64,000 bases of DNA. Origin: Chersky-840 sp963848335. Its GTDB lineage: Bacteria > Actinomycetota > Acidimicrobiia > Acidimicrobiales > UBA8190. The notes beneath the pieces were generated by a model. The model ran no database searches. It saw nothing but the letters and a program-made list of their open reading frames with translations, and was not told the DNA's origin. The stretch lies in NCBI GenBank assembly GCA_963848335.1, contig CAWKDD010000003.1:1116001-1180000 (forward strand), in the 5' to 3' direction. A program made the translations under genes and the position numbers. This document shows, piece by piece, positions 51,257-63,022 of the stretch. Within the stretch, counting starts at the first letter, position 1; every line of letters starts with the position of its first letter.

Positions 51257-51877
51257 TCAGCCGGGCGTGGCGCCAGTCGAGGACGTGGTGGGCGCCAACC
51301 GGGCGAGGTCGGGGCCGGCGACGACGACGATGGTGGCCCCGGCCGCACTCGCCACCGGCGCCACCGCGGTGGCCGGCCGCGCCGCGCTGGAGGGCAGCCC
51401 GAGCGCGCTCGCCACCGTCGCGGCCGAGCCCTGCGGGCCCGACACGGTGTAGATCTGGGTTGCTGTCACCTTGGTGGTGGCGTTGCCCGGCGTCAGCGTG
51501 GAGAACCCCCGCGTGCGGAGGTAGGCGCTCGTCCCCGCGGCCAGGCCCGTGATGGTCGTGCCGTTGGCCACCAGGATGTGGATCGTCGAAGACCCGGGCA
51601 CGATGGTGGCCACCGTCGTCGTCGTCGTGGAGCTCGGCGTGGACGCAGGGGGCGTCGTGGTGGTGGCCGAGGATTGTGCCGCCGTGGTCACGTGCAACGG
51701 CGCCCGCGTGGCGGAGGGCAGTACCAGCACCCCGATGACGACGGCGACCGCCACCACACCCACCCCGCGCAACCAGCCCGAGGGCGCGGGGGCCCCGGGT
51801 GGGTCGTGATCGTCACCGCCATCGCGACCACCTCCGGGCGCGCCGGGGGACCCGGGTTCGTCGTAGCGGTCGCTCAT
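51257..51877 (-). CDS. membrane protein with LytR C-terminal domain
   Basis: 206 aa from ATG 51877. A Gly/Pro/Asp-rich cytoplasmic start (about 35 residues) precedes one transmembrane helix (VVAVAVVIGVLVLP), a Thr/Ser-rich linker and a LytR_C domain (HILVANGTTITGLA, then LRTRGFSTLTPGNA). The extracytoplasmic domain may bind cell-wall material. ATGA overlap with the upstream DUF3263 gene. The same pairing is known at Mycobacterium Rv0430-Rv0431 (recalled). Confidence 0.85.
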   Translation of the reverse strand: MSDRYDEPGSPGAPGGGRDGGDDHDPPGAPAPSGWLRGVGVVAVAVVIGVLVLPSATRAPLHVTTAAQSSATTTTPPASTPSSTTTTTVATIVPGSSTIHILVANGTTITGLAAGTSAYLRTRGFSTLTPGNATTKVTATQIYTVSGPQGSAATVASALGLPSSAARPATAVAPVASAAGATIVVVAGPDLARLAPTTSSTGATPG

Positions 51878-52134
51878 CGGCGCGGTTGGTGGGGGGCCGC
51901 TGTCGGCTCGAACCGGCCCCGGCGATGGTCGAGGCGGCGCCGGCGCAGGCGCCTCACCACCAACGGTGCGTGCTCGAGGGCCTCGGCGGTGTCGACGAGC
52001 TCGCCCAGCCGGCGGTAGTAGGCGGTCGGCGACATGGCCAGGCGGACACGGATGCCCGTCGCCTTCGCTCCGGGCCTGGTCCACCACGATTCCTCGAAGT
52101 CGAGGATCTGGCGGTCCTGGTCGGTCAATGCCAT
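51874..52134 (-). CDS. DUF3263 family protein
   Basis: 86 aa. The pattern LTDQDRQILDFEESWWTRPGA followed by MSPTAYYRRLGELVD is the DUF3263 domain. It resembles a small helix-turn-helix-like protein (RVRLAMSPTAYYRRL) and is conserved in actinobacteria beside LytR_C proteins. ATG 52134 is the natural start. The tail is Arg-rich. Function unknown; a DNA-binding role is a guess. Confidence 0.85.
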   Translation of the reverse strand: MALTDQDRQILDFEESWWTRPGAKATGIRVRLAMSPTAYYRRLGELVDTAEALEHAPLVVRRLRRRRLDHRRGRFEPTAAPHQPRR

Positions 52135-52240
52135 CGCGAGGTCAAGCCTGCCAACGCACCGCGCGCGAAGCAAGGATCCTCGGACCCTCGCCTCTTGCCT
52201 GCCGGGGCGGGCACGGGACCGGCGGTAGCGTGGCGCCCAG

Positions 52241-52313
52241 GCCGGTGTGGCGCAGCTGGTAGCGCAGACGATTTGTAATCGTCAGGCCGTGGGTTCGAGT
52301 CCCACCACCGGCT
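52241..52313 (+). tRNA. tRNA-Thr (anticodon UGU)
   Basis: 73 nt. Acceptor GCCGGTG pairs with CACCGGC (52306-52312), discriminator T. The anticodon stem GACGA/TCGTC carries loop TTTGTAA, anticodon TGT. T arm GTGGG-TTCGAGT-CCCAC. No CCA encoded. The 3' half is overlapped antisense by the end of the rlmB frame, which runs on to 52282. Confidence 0.96.
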
Positions 52314-53262
52314 CGGACGCGCCCTCTCCACGCCCCTGGGGTGGCGCGGCGGCACGACGCCTGGCCAGCTCGAAGCACGCCACGGCGCCGGCGGCGGCGA
52401 CGTTGAGCGCGCCCAGGGCCCCGAACTGGGGGATGGAGCCCAGCGCCGAGCAGCGACGACGGGTGAGCGATGCCAGGCCCCGGCCCTCGGCCCCGAGCAC
52501 GAGCGCCACAGGCCCGTCGGCGTCGAGGTCGAGGTCGAACAGCGACGTCGGGGCGCCGGCGTCGAGGCCGACGCTGATCACCCCCAGGTCGTCCAGGCTC
52601 CGGAGGGCGTTGGGGACCCCCGGGACCACGGCCATGTCGAGATGCTCGACCGCGCCCGCCGCCACCTTGGCCACCGTCGGCGTCACATGGACGGCGCGGT
52701 GACGGGGCAGCACCACGCCGGTGACCCCGGCGCACTCGGCGGTGCGCAACAGGGCGCCGACGTTGTGGGGATCGGTGACACCGTCGAGCACGAGCAGGAA
52801 GGGCGGTCGCCTCCGCCGTGTGCGGCACAGCGTGTCGAGCTCGACCTCTTCGAGGGGCTGCGCGTAGGCCAGGACCCCCTGCGGGGCGTCGGTGCGCGCG
52901 GCGCGGTCGAGCTTGGTCCGGGGCACGAGCACGAGTCGCACGCGGCGACGGGTCGCCAACTTCTCGATGTCGTCGATGTGCGGGGACGGGTCGAGGTCCT
53001 CGGCGATCCACACCTCACGCACCGGACGTCGGCCCGCGGCGAGCAGTTCCCGCACGGCCTGGCGGCCTTCGACCTGTTCCCCGCCCAGAGAGCGCCCGTC
53101 GTCGCCACCTCTCGTCCACCCGCCGTCGCGCCCCGTCGACCCACGCCCCGTCGACCCACGCCCCGTCGAGCGCGGTGTCGACCCGCGCTCCGTCGATCCG
53201 CGCCCCGTACCTGCGCCGCGCCCGGTGGCGGGGCTGCGTCGCCGGCGCGGTGGCCCGCTCAC
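52282..53262 (-). CDS. rlmB: SpoU/TrmH-family 23S rRNA 2'-O-methyltransferase, RlmB-like
   Basis: 326 aa. An N-terminal Arg/Gly/Ser repeat tail (about 60 residues) precedes the SpoU substrate-binding region (VEGRQAVRELLAAGR) and the knotted domain: LDGVTDPHNVGALLRTAE (motif 1), LVLGAEGRGL (motif 2) and SIPQFGALGALNVAAAGAV (motif 3; the second motif residue is often M). GTG 53262 overlaps the ispF stop (GTGA). The C-terminus extends antisense into tRNA-Thr for 32 nt. Confidence 0.9.
   Translation of the reverse strand: MSGPPRRRRSPATGRGAGTGRGSTERGSTPRSTGRGSTGRGSTGRDGGWTRGGDDGRSLGGEQVEGRQAVRELLAAGRRPVREVWIAEDLDPSPHIDDIEKLATRRRVRLVLVPRTKLDRAARTDAPQGVLAYAQPLEEVELDTLCRTRRRRPPFLLVLDGVTDPHNVGALLRTAECAGVTGVVLPRHRAVHVTPTVAKVAAGAVEHLDMAVVPGVPNALRSLDDLGVISVGLDAGAPTSLFDLDLDADGPVALVLGAEGRGLASLTRRRCSALGSIPQFGALGALNVAAAGAVACFELARRRAAAPPQGRGEGASEPVVGLEPTA
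53129..53173. repeat. 15-nt tandem repeats in the rlmB 5' end
   Basis: CGCCCCGTCGACCCA occurs exactly twice (53129-53143, 53144-53158) and a third copy diverges at its end; looser copies continue to about 53205. On the minus strand they encode the pentapeptide GRGST. Confidence 0.85.
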
Positions 53263-53762
53263 GCCACCGAGGCCAGCAGCACGACCGCCAGGCAGGCGAT
53301 GCCCTCGACCCGGCCCAGCGCGCCCAGACCCTCGGCCCGCTTGGCCTTCACGCTCACCGGCGCATCCAACAGGCCATGGAGCCGACGGGCCATGTCGTCG
53401 GTGTGCTCGGCCAGGCGCGGACGCTCGCAGACAACGGTGCAGTCCGCGTTGACCAGCCGCCAGTGCTGGGCCTTCACCATCGAGGACACCATGTCCAAGA
53501 GTGCCATGGAGTCGACGCCAGCCCAGGCGGGGTCGCTGGCGGGGAAATGGCGACCGAGGTCACCGAGGCCCGCCGCGCCCAGAAGCGCCTCGGCCACGGC
53601 GTGAGCCACAACGTCGGCGTCGCTGTGTCCGGCCAGCCCCGGAGCACCGGGGACCACCACCCCCCCGAGCACGAGCGGTCGCCCCGGGTCCCCGGAAAAG
53701 CGGTGGATGTCGAATCCCTGCCCGACGCGCCACGCCCCGGGCTCGACCCCGCCCGCGGTCAT
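53259..53762 (-). CDS. ispF: 2-C-methyl-D-erythritol 2,4-cyclodiphosphate synthase
   Basis: 167 aa. Zn-binding GFDIHRF near the start, GHSDADVVAHA, and the terminal EGIACLAVVLL are diagnostic. Cyclises CDP-ME-2-phosphate in the MEP isoprenoid pathway. Co-translated with ispD (ATGA) and rlmB (GTGA). The mycobacterial order has cysS between ispF and rlmB; here it is missing. Confidence 0.95.
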   Translation of the reverse strand: MTAGGVEPGAWRVGQGFDIHRFSGDPGRPLVLGGVVVPGAPGLAGHSDADVVAHAVAEALLGAAGLGDLGRHFPASDPAWAGVDSMALLDMVSSMVKAQHWRLVNADCTVVCERPRLAEHTDDMARRLHGLLDAPVSVKAKRAEGLGALGRVEGIACLAVVLLASVA

Positions 53763-54409
53763 GACGTCGCCAATGCCTGGGCGACCTCGAGGTCCTCGAC
53801 GGTCGTCACCTTGATGTTCCTCGGGTCGCCGGGCACGACCCGCACGGTAGCCCCCGTCGACTCCACCAACGCCGCGTCGTCGGTGGCCTCGGGCGCATCG
53901 CGGTGCGCGTCACGCAGCACCGCGGCACGGAACGCCTGAGGGGTCTGCACCGCTACGAGGCCTTGGCGCGACACCGTGCCGGTGACGGCGTCGCCGACGA
54001 CCCGCTTCAGCGTGTCGGTCACCGCCAGGCCGGGCACGGCGGCGTCGGCTCCGCCCATCACCATCTCGACCACCGCCCGAAACAGCGCCGGCGACGCCAG
54101 AGGGCGCGCTCCGTCGTGCACGACGATCACCTCGGCCGAGGCCGGCACCACGGCGAGCCCGGCCCGCACCGAAGCCGCCCGCGTGTCCCCGCCGCCCACC
54201 ATCACGTCGGCGCCCGCGTCGGCGCCCCGCACGGGCGCTCCCGCTCCGATCTCGTCCCGGGGGAGCACGAGCACCACGCCGTCGGCCACGCTCCGGGCCG
54301 CGTCGACGGCCCACTGCACCATGGTCCGACCGGCGATGTGCGCGAATTGCTTCGGGGCCCCGAACCTCCGACCGCCGCCGGCGGCCACCACCACCACCCA
54401 CACCGACAC
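53759..54409 (-). CDS. ispD: 2-C-methyl-D-erythritol 4-phosphate cytidylyltransferase
   Basis: 216 aa from GTG 54409, preferred because GGGGAG lies 7 nt before it. The CTP-binding AAGGGRRFGAPKQF loop, VHDGARP, and TPQAFR are typical of IspD. Activates MEP with CTP in isoprenoid synthesis. Follows carD and precedes ispF with a 4-nt overlap, as in mycobacteria. Confidence 0.95.
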   Translation of the reverse strand: MSVWVVVVAAGGGRRFGAPKQFAHIAGRTMVQWAVDAARSVADGVVLVLPRDEIGAGAPVRGADAGADVMVGGGDTRAASVRAGLAVVPASAEVIVVHDGARPLASPALFRAVVEMVMGGADAAVPGLAVTDTLKRVVGDAVTGTVSRQGLVAVQTPQAFRAAVLRDAHRDAPEATDDAALVESTGATVRVVPGDPRNIKVTTVEDLEVAQALATS

Positions 54410-54466
54410 GGGCTCACTCCCCGCCCGGTGCACGCGCCCCGCCGCAGCGGTGCGGGCCCACCGGGT

Positions 54467-54943
54467 TCAGGGCAGCGCCTCGTCCAGGCGCTTCTCCGCC
54501 GCAGCCTCGTCGACGTCGAGGGCGAAGGTCAGCTCCGACACCAGGATCTGGCGCGCCCGGCTGAGCATGCGCTTCTCGCCGGCCGACAGGCCCTTGTCCT
54601 TGTCGCGGATCGAGAGGTTCCGCACCACCTCGGCCACTTGGTAGATGTCGCCGGAGCGGAGCTTCTCGGAGTGGTTCTTATAGCGACGCGACCAGTTCGT
54701 CGGCATGCGCGCTTCCTTCTTGCGCAGGACGGCGAACACCTCCTCGACCTCTTCGTCGTTGATCACCTCGCGCAGGCCCACGCCTTCGGTGTTGTCGGCG
54801 GGGACCATCAACGTCAGGTCGCCATAGGCGAGGCGGAGCACCAGGTACTCCTTCTTCTCACCGAAGGCTTCCTTGACCTCGCGCCGCTCCACGATCGCCG
54901 CCCCGTGATGGGGGTAGACCACCTTGTCACCGATGTCGAACAC
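54467..54943 (-). CDS. carD: CarD-family RNA polymerase-binding transcription regulator
   Basis: 158 aa from GTG 54943, which has AGGAGAGG upstream and aligns with the mycobacterial CarD start (F-D-I-G-D-K-V-V-Y-P-H-H-G). The N-terminal Tudor-like RNAP-interaction domain is followed by the helical DNA-binding domain with PTNWSRRYKNH, GLSAGEKRML and SRARQILVSEL. It stabilises RNA polymerase open complexes at rRNA and other promoters. Confidence 0.97.
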   Translation of the reverse strand: MFDIGDKVVYPHHGAAIVERREVKEAFGEKKEYLVLRLAYGDLTLMVPADNTEGVGLREVINDEEVEEVFAVLRKKEARMPTNWSRRYKNHSEKLRSGDIYQVAEVVRNLSIRDKDKGLSAGEKRMLSRARQILVSELTFALDVDEAAAEKRLDEALP

Positions 54944-55065
54944 GGACCTCTCCTGGGATGGCGCGCTGACCACAGGCTCACGGCGAGGGGCAGACGTTCC
55001 ATTCTACCCGAGCGGCCCCCCGGGGGCCCCCGTCCGACCCGTCCCCCCGACGAGCCACCCCCCAG

Positions 55066-56223
55066 TCACTCATAGCGATCGAGAATGCTCGCCTCGGCCA
55101 GGCGGGCGAGCCCTTCCTTCACCGATCGGGCGCGGGTCTCGCCCACGCCCTCGACCTCTTCCAGATCGACCACCGATGTCCGCATGATCCGCTGGAGCCC
55201 GGCGAAATGCTCGACGATCCGGTCCACCAGCGGCTCGGGGAACCGGGGGAGTCGATGCAAGAGCCGGTATCCACGGGGCTCGAGCGGTGCGTCGGGATCG
55301 GAGTGCGCGGAGCTCAGCCCGAGTACACCCGGCATGCGTCGGACGTCGAGCAGCTCGTCGGTGGAAAAACCGGCCAGGGTGGCCAGTGCGCCCCGGGACT
55401 CGTCGGAGGTGACGCCGCGGTGCGCGCCACGGCCGTCGCCGCGCGTCGCGGCCCGTCCCGGACGGCGCCCGTCGGCTCGCGCCGCGCGCACGCCGTCGCC
55501 GCCGCCGTGCAGGTAGTCACGCATCACCAGTTGGCGCACGGGGTCGACGCCCTCGAGGACCTCGTCGAGCTGCAGCCGCAGAAGCCGTCCGTCCTCGCCG
55601 AGCTCGACGATGTCGACCTTGACCTCGTCCGCGATCCGGAACAGCAGCTCGGCCGGTTGCAGCACGGCGGCGACGTCGCGCACGGTCACGGTGTCGGCGA
55701 TCTCGAGAGCCGACAGCGAGGCCAAGGCGGTGTCGAAGCGCTGGCGGAACCGCCGCGACGTCTGCAGCGCCTGCCGCACCCGTTCGTGCAGACGTCGCTC
55801 GTCCTGCAGGACGTGACGGGCATCGCCCCGGTACACGGTGACCAGGCCCATGGCGGCCGACACCGACACCACGGGCACGTCGACCGAGCGCGCCACACGC
55901 TCGGCGGTGCGATGGCGCGTGCCGGTCTCGATGGTGGGGATGGTGGCGTTGGGCATGAGATGCACGTTGGCCCGGGCGATGCGATCGGCGTCGGGGGACA
56001 AGATGATGGCTCCGTCCATCTTCGCCAGCTCCGAAAGCCGCTGGGGGCTGAATTCGGCATCGAGGAGGAACCCCCCGGTGCAGATCGACAGCACCTCGGG
56101 CCCGTCCCCCACCACCAGCAGCAGACCGCGATCGGCCTGCAGGACGCGTTCGATGCCGTCGCGCACGGGCTGGCCCGGCGCAACGAGCGCCAGGGCATCG
56201 GCCATGGCCGAGCTCGGTCGCAC
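55066..56223 (-). CDS. disA: DNA integrity scanning protein DisA (diadenylate cyclase)
   Basis: About 385 aa. The DAC domain has MDGAIIL (DGA motif) and ETGTRHRTAERVA (RHR motif), which make c-di-AMP from ATP. A helical spine and C-terminal HhH domain (LEEVEGVGETRARSVKEGL) bind branched DNA. An Arg/Gly/Asp-rich linker of about 30 residues near residue 250 is longer than in Bacillus. GTG 56223 is chosen because GGAGG lies 5 nt upstream; ATG 56205 is an alternative. Directly after radA. Confidence 0.95.
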   Translation of the reverse strand: MRPSSAMADALALVAPGQPVRDGIERVLQADRGLLLVVGDGPEVLSICTGGFLLDAEFSPQRLSELAKMDGAIILSPDADRIARANVHLMPNATIPTIETGTRHRTAERVARSVDVPVVSVSAAMGLVTVYRGDARHVLQDERRLHERVRQALQTSRRFRQRFDTALASLSALEIADTVTVRDVAAVLQPAELLFRIADEVKVDIVELGEDGRLLRLQLDEVLEGVDPVRQLVMRDYLHGGGDGVRAARADGRRPGRAATRGDGRGAHRGVTSDESRGALATLAGFSTDELLDVRRMPGVLGLSSAHSDPDAPLEPRGYRLLHRLPRFPEPLVDRIVEHFAGLQRIMRTSVVDLEEVEGVGETRARSVKEGLARLAEASILDRYE

Positions 56224-56294
56224 CACCACCTCCGCATGGTACCCGGCGCCCTGCACGGCCAGTCGCGGCGCAGGACCGAACGGGACGCGCCCGC

Positions 56295-57713
56295 TCAGGA
56301 CGGGCGCTCGGCCCCGGTCGCCAACGCCACGGCCTGGGCGAGGGACCGCACGTGCACGACCTCCATTCCCCGCGGCCCGTCGGGACACGCCTCGGGTACG
56401 AGCGCATGGCGAAACCCCACACGCGCCGCCTCGGCCAGCCGTCGCGGGGCGTGGGGCACCTGCCTGACCTCGCCGCCGAGGCCCACCTCTCCGAACACCA
56501 CCAGATCCGGCGGCAGGGGCCGGTCCGACACCGCCGAGGCCAGGGCGAGCGCCAGGGCCAGATCGGCGGCCGGCTCCAGCACGCGGATGCCGCCAACCGC
56601 CGACGCGAACACGTCGGTGCGCCCCAGGGTCACGCCGGCCCGCTGCTCGAGGACGGCGAGCAACAGGGCGAGACGACCGCCGTCCACGCCTTGAGCCGAG
56701 CGCCGGCTCGGAGTCTCGGGCGCGGTACGCGCCGTCAGGGCCTGCACCTCGACCAACAGGGCACGCTGGCCCTGCACGGCGGGCAGCACCGCGCTCCCGG
56801 GCGCACCCGGGCGCCGGTCCCCGAGAAGAAGCCGGTAGGGATCGGTGACGGCGGCCAGGCCGGTGTCGTTCATCTCGAAGAGCCCGAGCTCACCGGTGGG
56901 GCCGAACCGGTGCTTGGTGGCGTGCACCGTGCGCAGGGCGTGGTGGCGGTCCCCCTCGACGCCGAGCACCGTGTCCACGAGGTGCTCGAGAGCCCGCGGT
57001 CCGGCCAGGGTCCCCTCCTTGGTGACGTGCCCCACGAGCACGAAGGGGATGCCGTGCGCCTTGGCCAGGTGGACCACGAGGTCGGTGCAGGCCCGCACCT
57101 GGCCGAGGCTGCCGGGCGTGCCCGGCACCCCGGGGTCGGCCACGGCCTGGATGGAATCGACCACGACCAGCACGGGGTCGGTGTCGCGCAGGGCGGCGGG
57201 GAGGGCGGAGAGGTCGGAGCCGTCGAGGATCATGAGACCGGGGGGAAGGGGCCCGAGGCGCTCGGCGCGCCGGCGCACCTGCTGGGCCGACTCCTCGGCC
57301 GAGACGAGCAGCACCGGGGCCCCGGCACGGGCCGTCGACGACAGCACCTGGAGCAGCAACGTCGACTTCCCCACCCCGGGCTCGCCGCCGAGCAGCGTCA
57401 CCGAGCCCGGCACCAGCCCCCCGCCGAGGACCCGGTCGAGCTCGTCGAGGCCGGTAGGGACGGGTCCGGACCGGGTGGGGTCGACGTCGACCAGAGGCAG
57501 GGCGCGACCGGCCCCCTCGGGGGCGCCCAGGCCGAGGCCGAACCCGGACGCCGACCCCGGGGCTCCCCCGGCGTGGGCCGAGGGTGGGCCCGCCACCACC
57601 ACGGGCTCCTCGACGAGGCTGTTCCACTGGCCGCATCCCGGGCACCGGCCCGACCAGCGGGGGGTGGCGCTTCCGCACGCCGTGCACCGGTGCACCGTCC
57701 TCAGCCGTCCCAC
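56295..57713 (-). CDS. radA: DNA repair protein RadA
   Basis: 472 aa. The N-terminal C4 zinc finger (CTACGSATPRWSGRCPGCG), RecA-like ATPase with Walker A GGEPGVGKSTLLLQ, the RadA K-N-R-F-G motif as KHRFGPTGE, and a C-terminal Lon-protease-like domain are all present. Helps branch migration and processing of recombination intermediates. GTG 57713 or GTG 57695 could be the start. Lies between clpC and disA as in mycobacteria. Confidence 0.95.
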   Translation of the reverse strand: MGRLRTVHRCTACGSATPRWSGRCPGCGQWNSLVEEPVVVAGPPSAHAGGAPGSASGFGLGLGAPEGAGRALPLVDVDPTRSGPVPTGLDELDRVLGGGLVPGSVTLLGGEPGVGKSTLLLQVLSSTARAGAPVLLVSAEESAQQVRRRAERLGPLPPGLMILDGSDLSALPAALRDTDPVLVVVDSIQAVADPGVPGTPGSLGQVRACTDLVVHLAKAHGIPFVLVGHVTKEGTLAGPRALEHLVDTVLGVEGDRHHALRTVHATKHRFGPTGELGLFEMNDTGLAAVTDPYRLLLGDRRPGAPGSAVLPAVQGQRALLVEVQALTARTAPETPSRRSAQGVDGGRLALLLAVLEQRAGVTLGRTDVFASAVGGIRVLEPAADLALALALASAVSDRPLPPDLVVFGEVGLGGEVRQVPHAPRRLAEAARVGFRHALVPEACPDGPRGMEVVHVRSLAQAVALATGAERPS

Positions 57714-57758
57714 ACGGGGAGGCTACGGACCGGGTGTGTCGGTCAGAGCTGGGTCAGC

Positions 57759-60246
<2,488 letters not shown>

Positions 60247-60506
60247 CAGACCGCCTCCCTCGACGGCTCGAATCTTGAGCAGAGTCTACCGGGCATGCTC
60301 TGGCAACAAACACCCAGAGGTCCCCTTTCCCTCGAGCCCAAGGTCCCGGATACGTCCCCCCTTCCTTCGGCACGCGGGGGCCGGATCCTGACCCGGATCT
60401 CCGAACCGTAGTCACCGCGCCCCCACAAACCTGGGCATGCCACCGGCCCCCACGGCCCCGGGCTCCGGGTCGACGCCCTGGCCAGGACCGTCGAAGAGGC
60501 TTCACG

Positions 60507-61526
60507 TTGTCCCGCCTCGGGATCCTTCGCCTATCGTTCCCCCTGGTGGACACCGCCTCACTGCTGTCACTCCCCTTCCTCCAAGACGACCTCACACGAC
60601 TGGAACCCGAGCTCCGGGAAGCCGTCGGCTCCGGCGACCGTTTCCTCGACGAGGTCACCACCCACCTGATCGCGGCAGGGGGCAAGCGCCTGCGCCCGTG
60701 CCTGGCCCTGGCGGCGGCCACGGGAGGACGCCGGGCGGCGAGCTCCGACGACCTGCAGGGGGCGGTGGCCGTGGAGCTCGTGCACCTGGCCTCGCTCTAT
60801 CACGACGACGTCATGGACGAGGCCCTGGTCCGACGCAACGTGGAGAGCGTCAACGCCCGCTTCGGCAACCTCGTGGCCATCGTGGCGGGCGACTTCCTGC
60901 TGGCCCGGTCGGCCGAGATCGCCGCCTCGCTCGGCACCGAGATCGCCGCCCTCCTGGCCAACACCCTGGGCCTCCTGTGCCAGGGCCAGGTCACCGAGGT
61001 GCGCTCGGCGTTCAGCACCGAGCGCACTGAGGACGACTACCTGCGCACCATCGAGGGGAAGACCGCCGCGCTCATGTCCACGTCGTGCCGGATCGGCGCG
61101 CTCACCGGCGGCCTGCCCCGCACCGAGGTTGACGTGCTCACGCACTTCGGGCGCTGCTTCGGCATGCTCTTCCAGCTCCGGGACGACATCCTCGACGTGA
61201 TCGCCACCGACGAGGAGCTGGGCAAGCCCGCCGGCCAGGATCTGGCCGAGGGCATCTACACGCTGCCGGTGCTCCTGGCCCTGAGAGACCCCGGCACCGG
61301 CCCGGAGCTGCGACCCCTGCTCGGAGCCCCCCTCGAGCAGCCCGAACGGGACAAGGCGCGCCACATCGTGGCCGAGTCCGGCGCCATCGCCGAGACCATC
61401 GCGGCGGGCCGGCGTTACGTCGACGAGGCCGTCGAGGCGGCCCGGTCCGTGGGCGACGAGCCCCTGGGACGCTCGCTGGGCGACGTGGCGCGGTCCCTGC
61501 TCGAGGGGCTTCCCGTCTCCCGCTGA
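60507..61526 (+). CDS. trans-polyprenyl diphosphate synthase
   Basis: 339 aa. The first aspartate-rich motif is YHDDVMDEA, the second LRDDILDV, with GGKRLRPCL binding IPP and EGKTAAL near the middle. Condenses IPP with allylic diphosphates to give a long-chain isoprenoid, probably for menaquinone. TTG 60507 has AAGAGG upstream; GTG 60546 is an alternative start. Divergent from clpC across 260 nt that should hold both promoters. Confidence 0.92.
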   Translation: MSRLGILRLSFPLVDTASLLSLPFLQDDLTRLEPELREAVGSGDRFLDEVTTHLIAAGGKRLRPCLALAAATGGRRAASSDDLQGAVAVELVHLASLYHDDVMDEALVRRNVESVNARFGNLVAIVAGDFLLARSAEIAASLGTEIAALLANTLGLLCQGQVTEVRSAFSTERTEDDYLRTIEGKTAALMSTSCRIGALTGGLPRTEVDVLTHFGRCFGMLFQLRDDILDVIATDEELGKPAGQDLAEGIYTLPVLLALRDPGTGPELRPLLGAPLEQPERDKARHIVAESGAIAETIAAGRRYVDEAVEAARSVGDEPLGRSLGDVARSLLEGLPVSR

Positions 61527-61572
61527 CGGGCCTGCACCCCCCTCGGCCCCGCACCCCCCCGGCGCGGGCCCC

Positions 61573-62976
61573 TCAGCGCTCGGGGCGCAGGGTGGGGAAG
61601 GCGATGACCTCGCGGATGTTGGCCACGTCGCCGAGCAGCATGACCAACCGGTCGATCCCGATGCCGAGGCCGGCGGTGGGGGGCAGCCCGTGCTCGAGGG
61701 CCCGCAGGTAGTCCTCGTCGACGACCATGGCGTCCTCGTCCCCTTGGGAATGGGCCAGGGCCTGGGCCTCGAAACGGGCCCGCTGGTCGTCGGGGTCGAC
61801 CAGCTCCGAGAAGGCGTTGCCCAGCTCGCGGCCGGCCACCACGGGCTCGAAGCGCTCGACGAGGTCGGGGTCCGAGCGGTGCCGGCGCGCCAGGGGGGAC
61901 ACCTCGGCGGGGTAGTCCATCACGTACACGGGGCCCCACAGGTTGGGCTCGGTGGTCTTCTCGTAGAGCTCGAGGAGGAGCTTGCCCGACCCCCACGACG
62001 GGCTGGGCTCGACGCCGGCCGCGGCCACGCGCCGGCGCAGCGCCTCGACCGGGGTGTGGACATCGGCGTGCTCGCCGGTGGCTTCGGTCACGAGCTCGGC
62101 CATGGTGGCGCGGCGCCACGGAGGCGTGAGATCGAGCTCGCGCCCCTGGTACGAGATCGTGGTGGTGCCGCGCAGCTCCGATGCAAGACCCGACACCAAG
62201 TCCTCGACGAGCACGGCCAGGTCCAGGTAATCGGCGTAGGCCTGGTAGAGCTCGAGCATCGTGAATTCCGGGTTGTGGCGCGGGGACAGGCCCTCGTTGC
62301 GGAACACCCGGGCCACCTCGAACACCTTCTCGAACCCGCCCACCACGAGGCGCTTGAGGTAGAGCTCGGGGGCGATGCGCAGGAACAGGTCGGTGTCGAG
62401 CGCGTTGTGGTGCGTGACGAAGGGCTTGGCGTTGGCACCACCGGGGATGGCGTGCAGCACCGGCGTCTCGACCTCGACGAACCCCATCTCCGCCAGGCGC
62501 CGGCGCAGCGAGGTGATCAGCTTGCTGCGCAGGGTCAGGATCTCACGCGTCCGCTCGTTGGCCCACAGGTCCACCTCGCGCTGGCGAAAGCGCGTCTCGA
62601 CGTCCGACACCCCCTTCCACTTGTCGCCGAAGCCACGGCGCGCTTGCGCCAGCAGCACCCAGGTGCGGACCTGCACCGACAATTCGCCCTTGCGCGTGCG
62701 CACGATCCTGCCCGTCGCCCCCACCCAGTCCCCCAGCGACAATTTGGAGAAACCCCCGAAGTCCTCGGTGATCTTCTCCAGCGCGAACAGCTGGACGTGG
62801 CCCGACGAGTCGCGCAGGGTGGCGAAGGCGAGGCGTCCCTGGGGACGCACCAGCATGACCCGGCCGGCCACCGAGACGACGTCGTCGCTCTCCTCTCCGG
62901 GCCCGAGCGAGGCGTAGCGGTCGTGCAACGGGCCCGCTTCGGCGGACCTGTCGAAGGAGTAGGGGACGTCGGCCAC
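61573..62976 (-). CDS. lysS: lysyl-tRNA synthetase, class II
   Basis: 467 aa. An N-terminal OB-fold (VVSVAGRVMLVRPQGRLAFA) precedes the class II core: motif 1 FVEVETPVLH, motif 2 FRNEGLSPRHNPEFTMLE and motif 3 GLGIGIDRLVML. Charges tRNA-Lys. GTG 62976 is the natural start, without a clear Shine-Dalgarno. 46 nt after coaX on the same strand, as in mycobacteria. Confidence 0.95.
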   Translation of the reverse strand: MADVPYSFDRSAEAGPLHDRYASLGPGEESDDVVSVAGRVMLVRPQGRLAFATLRDSSGHVQLFALEKITEDFGGFSKLSLGDWVGATGRIVRTRKGELSVQVRTWVLLAQARRGFGDKWKGVSDVETRFRQREVDLWANERTREILTLRSKLITSLRRRLAEMGFVEVETPVLHAIPGGANAKPFVTHHNALDTDLFLRIAPELYLKRLVVGGFEKVFEVARVFRNEGLSPRHNPEFTMLELYQAYADYLDLAVLVEDLVSGLASELRGTTTISYQGRELDLTPPWRRATMAELVTEATGEHADVHTPVEALRRRVAAAGVEPSPSWGSGKLLLELYEKTTEPNLWGPVYVMDYPAEVSPLARRHRSDPDLVERFEPVVAGRELGNAFSELVDPDDQRARFEAQALAHSQGDEDAMVVDEDYLRALEHGLPPTAGLGIGIDRLVMLLGDVANIREVIAFPTLRPER

Positions 62977-63022
62977 AGGGCGCGACGCTACCGGGTCGCC
63001 CCCGTCCCCCCGACGACACCGT

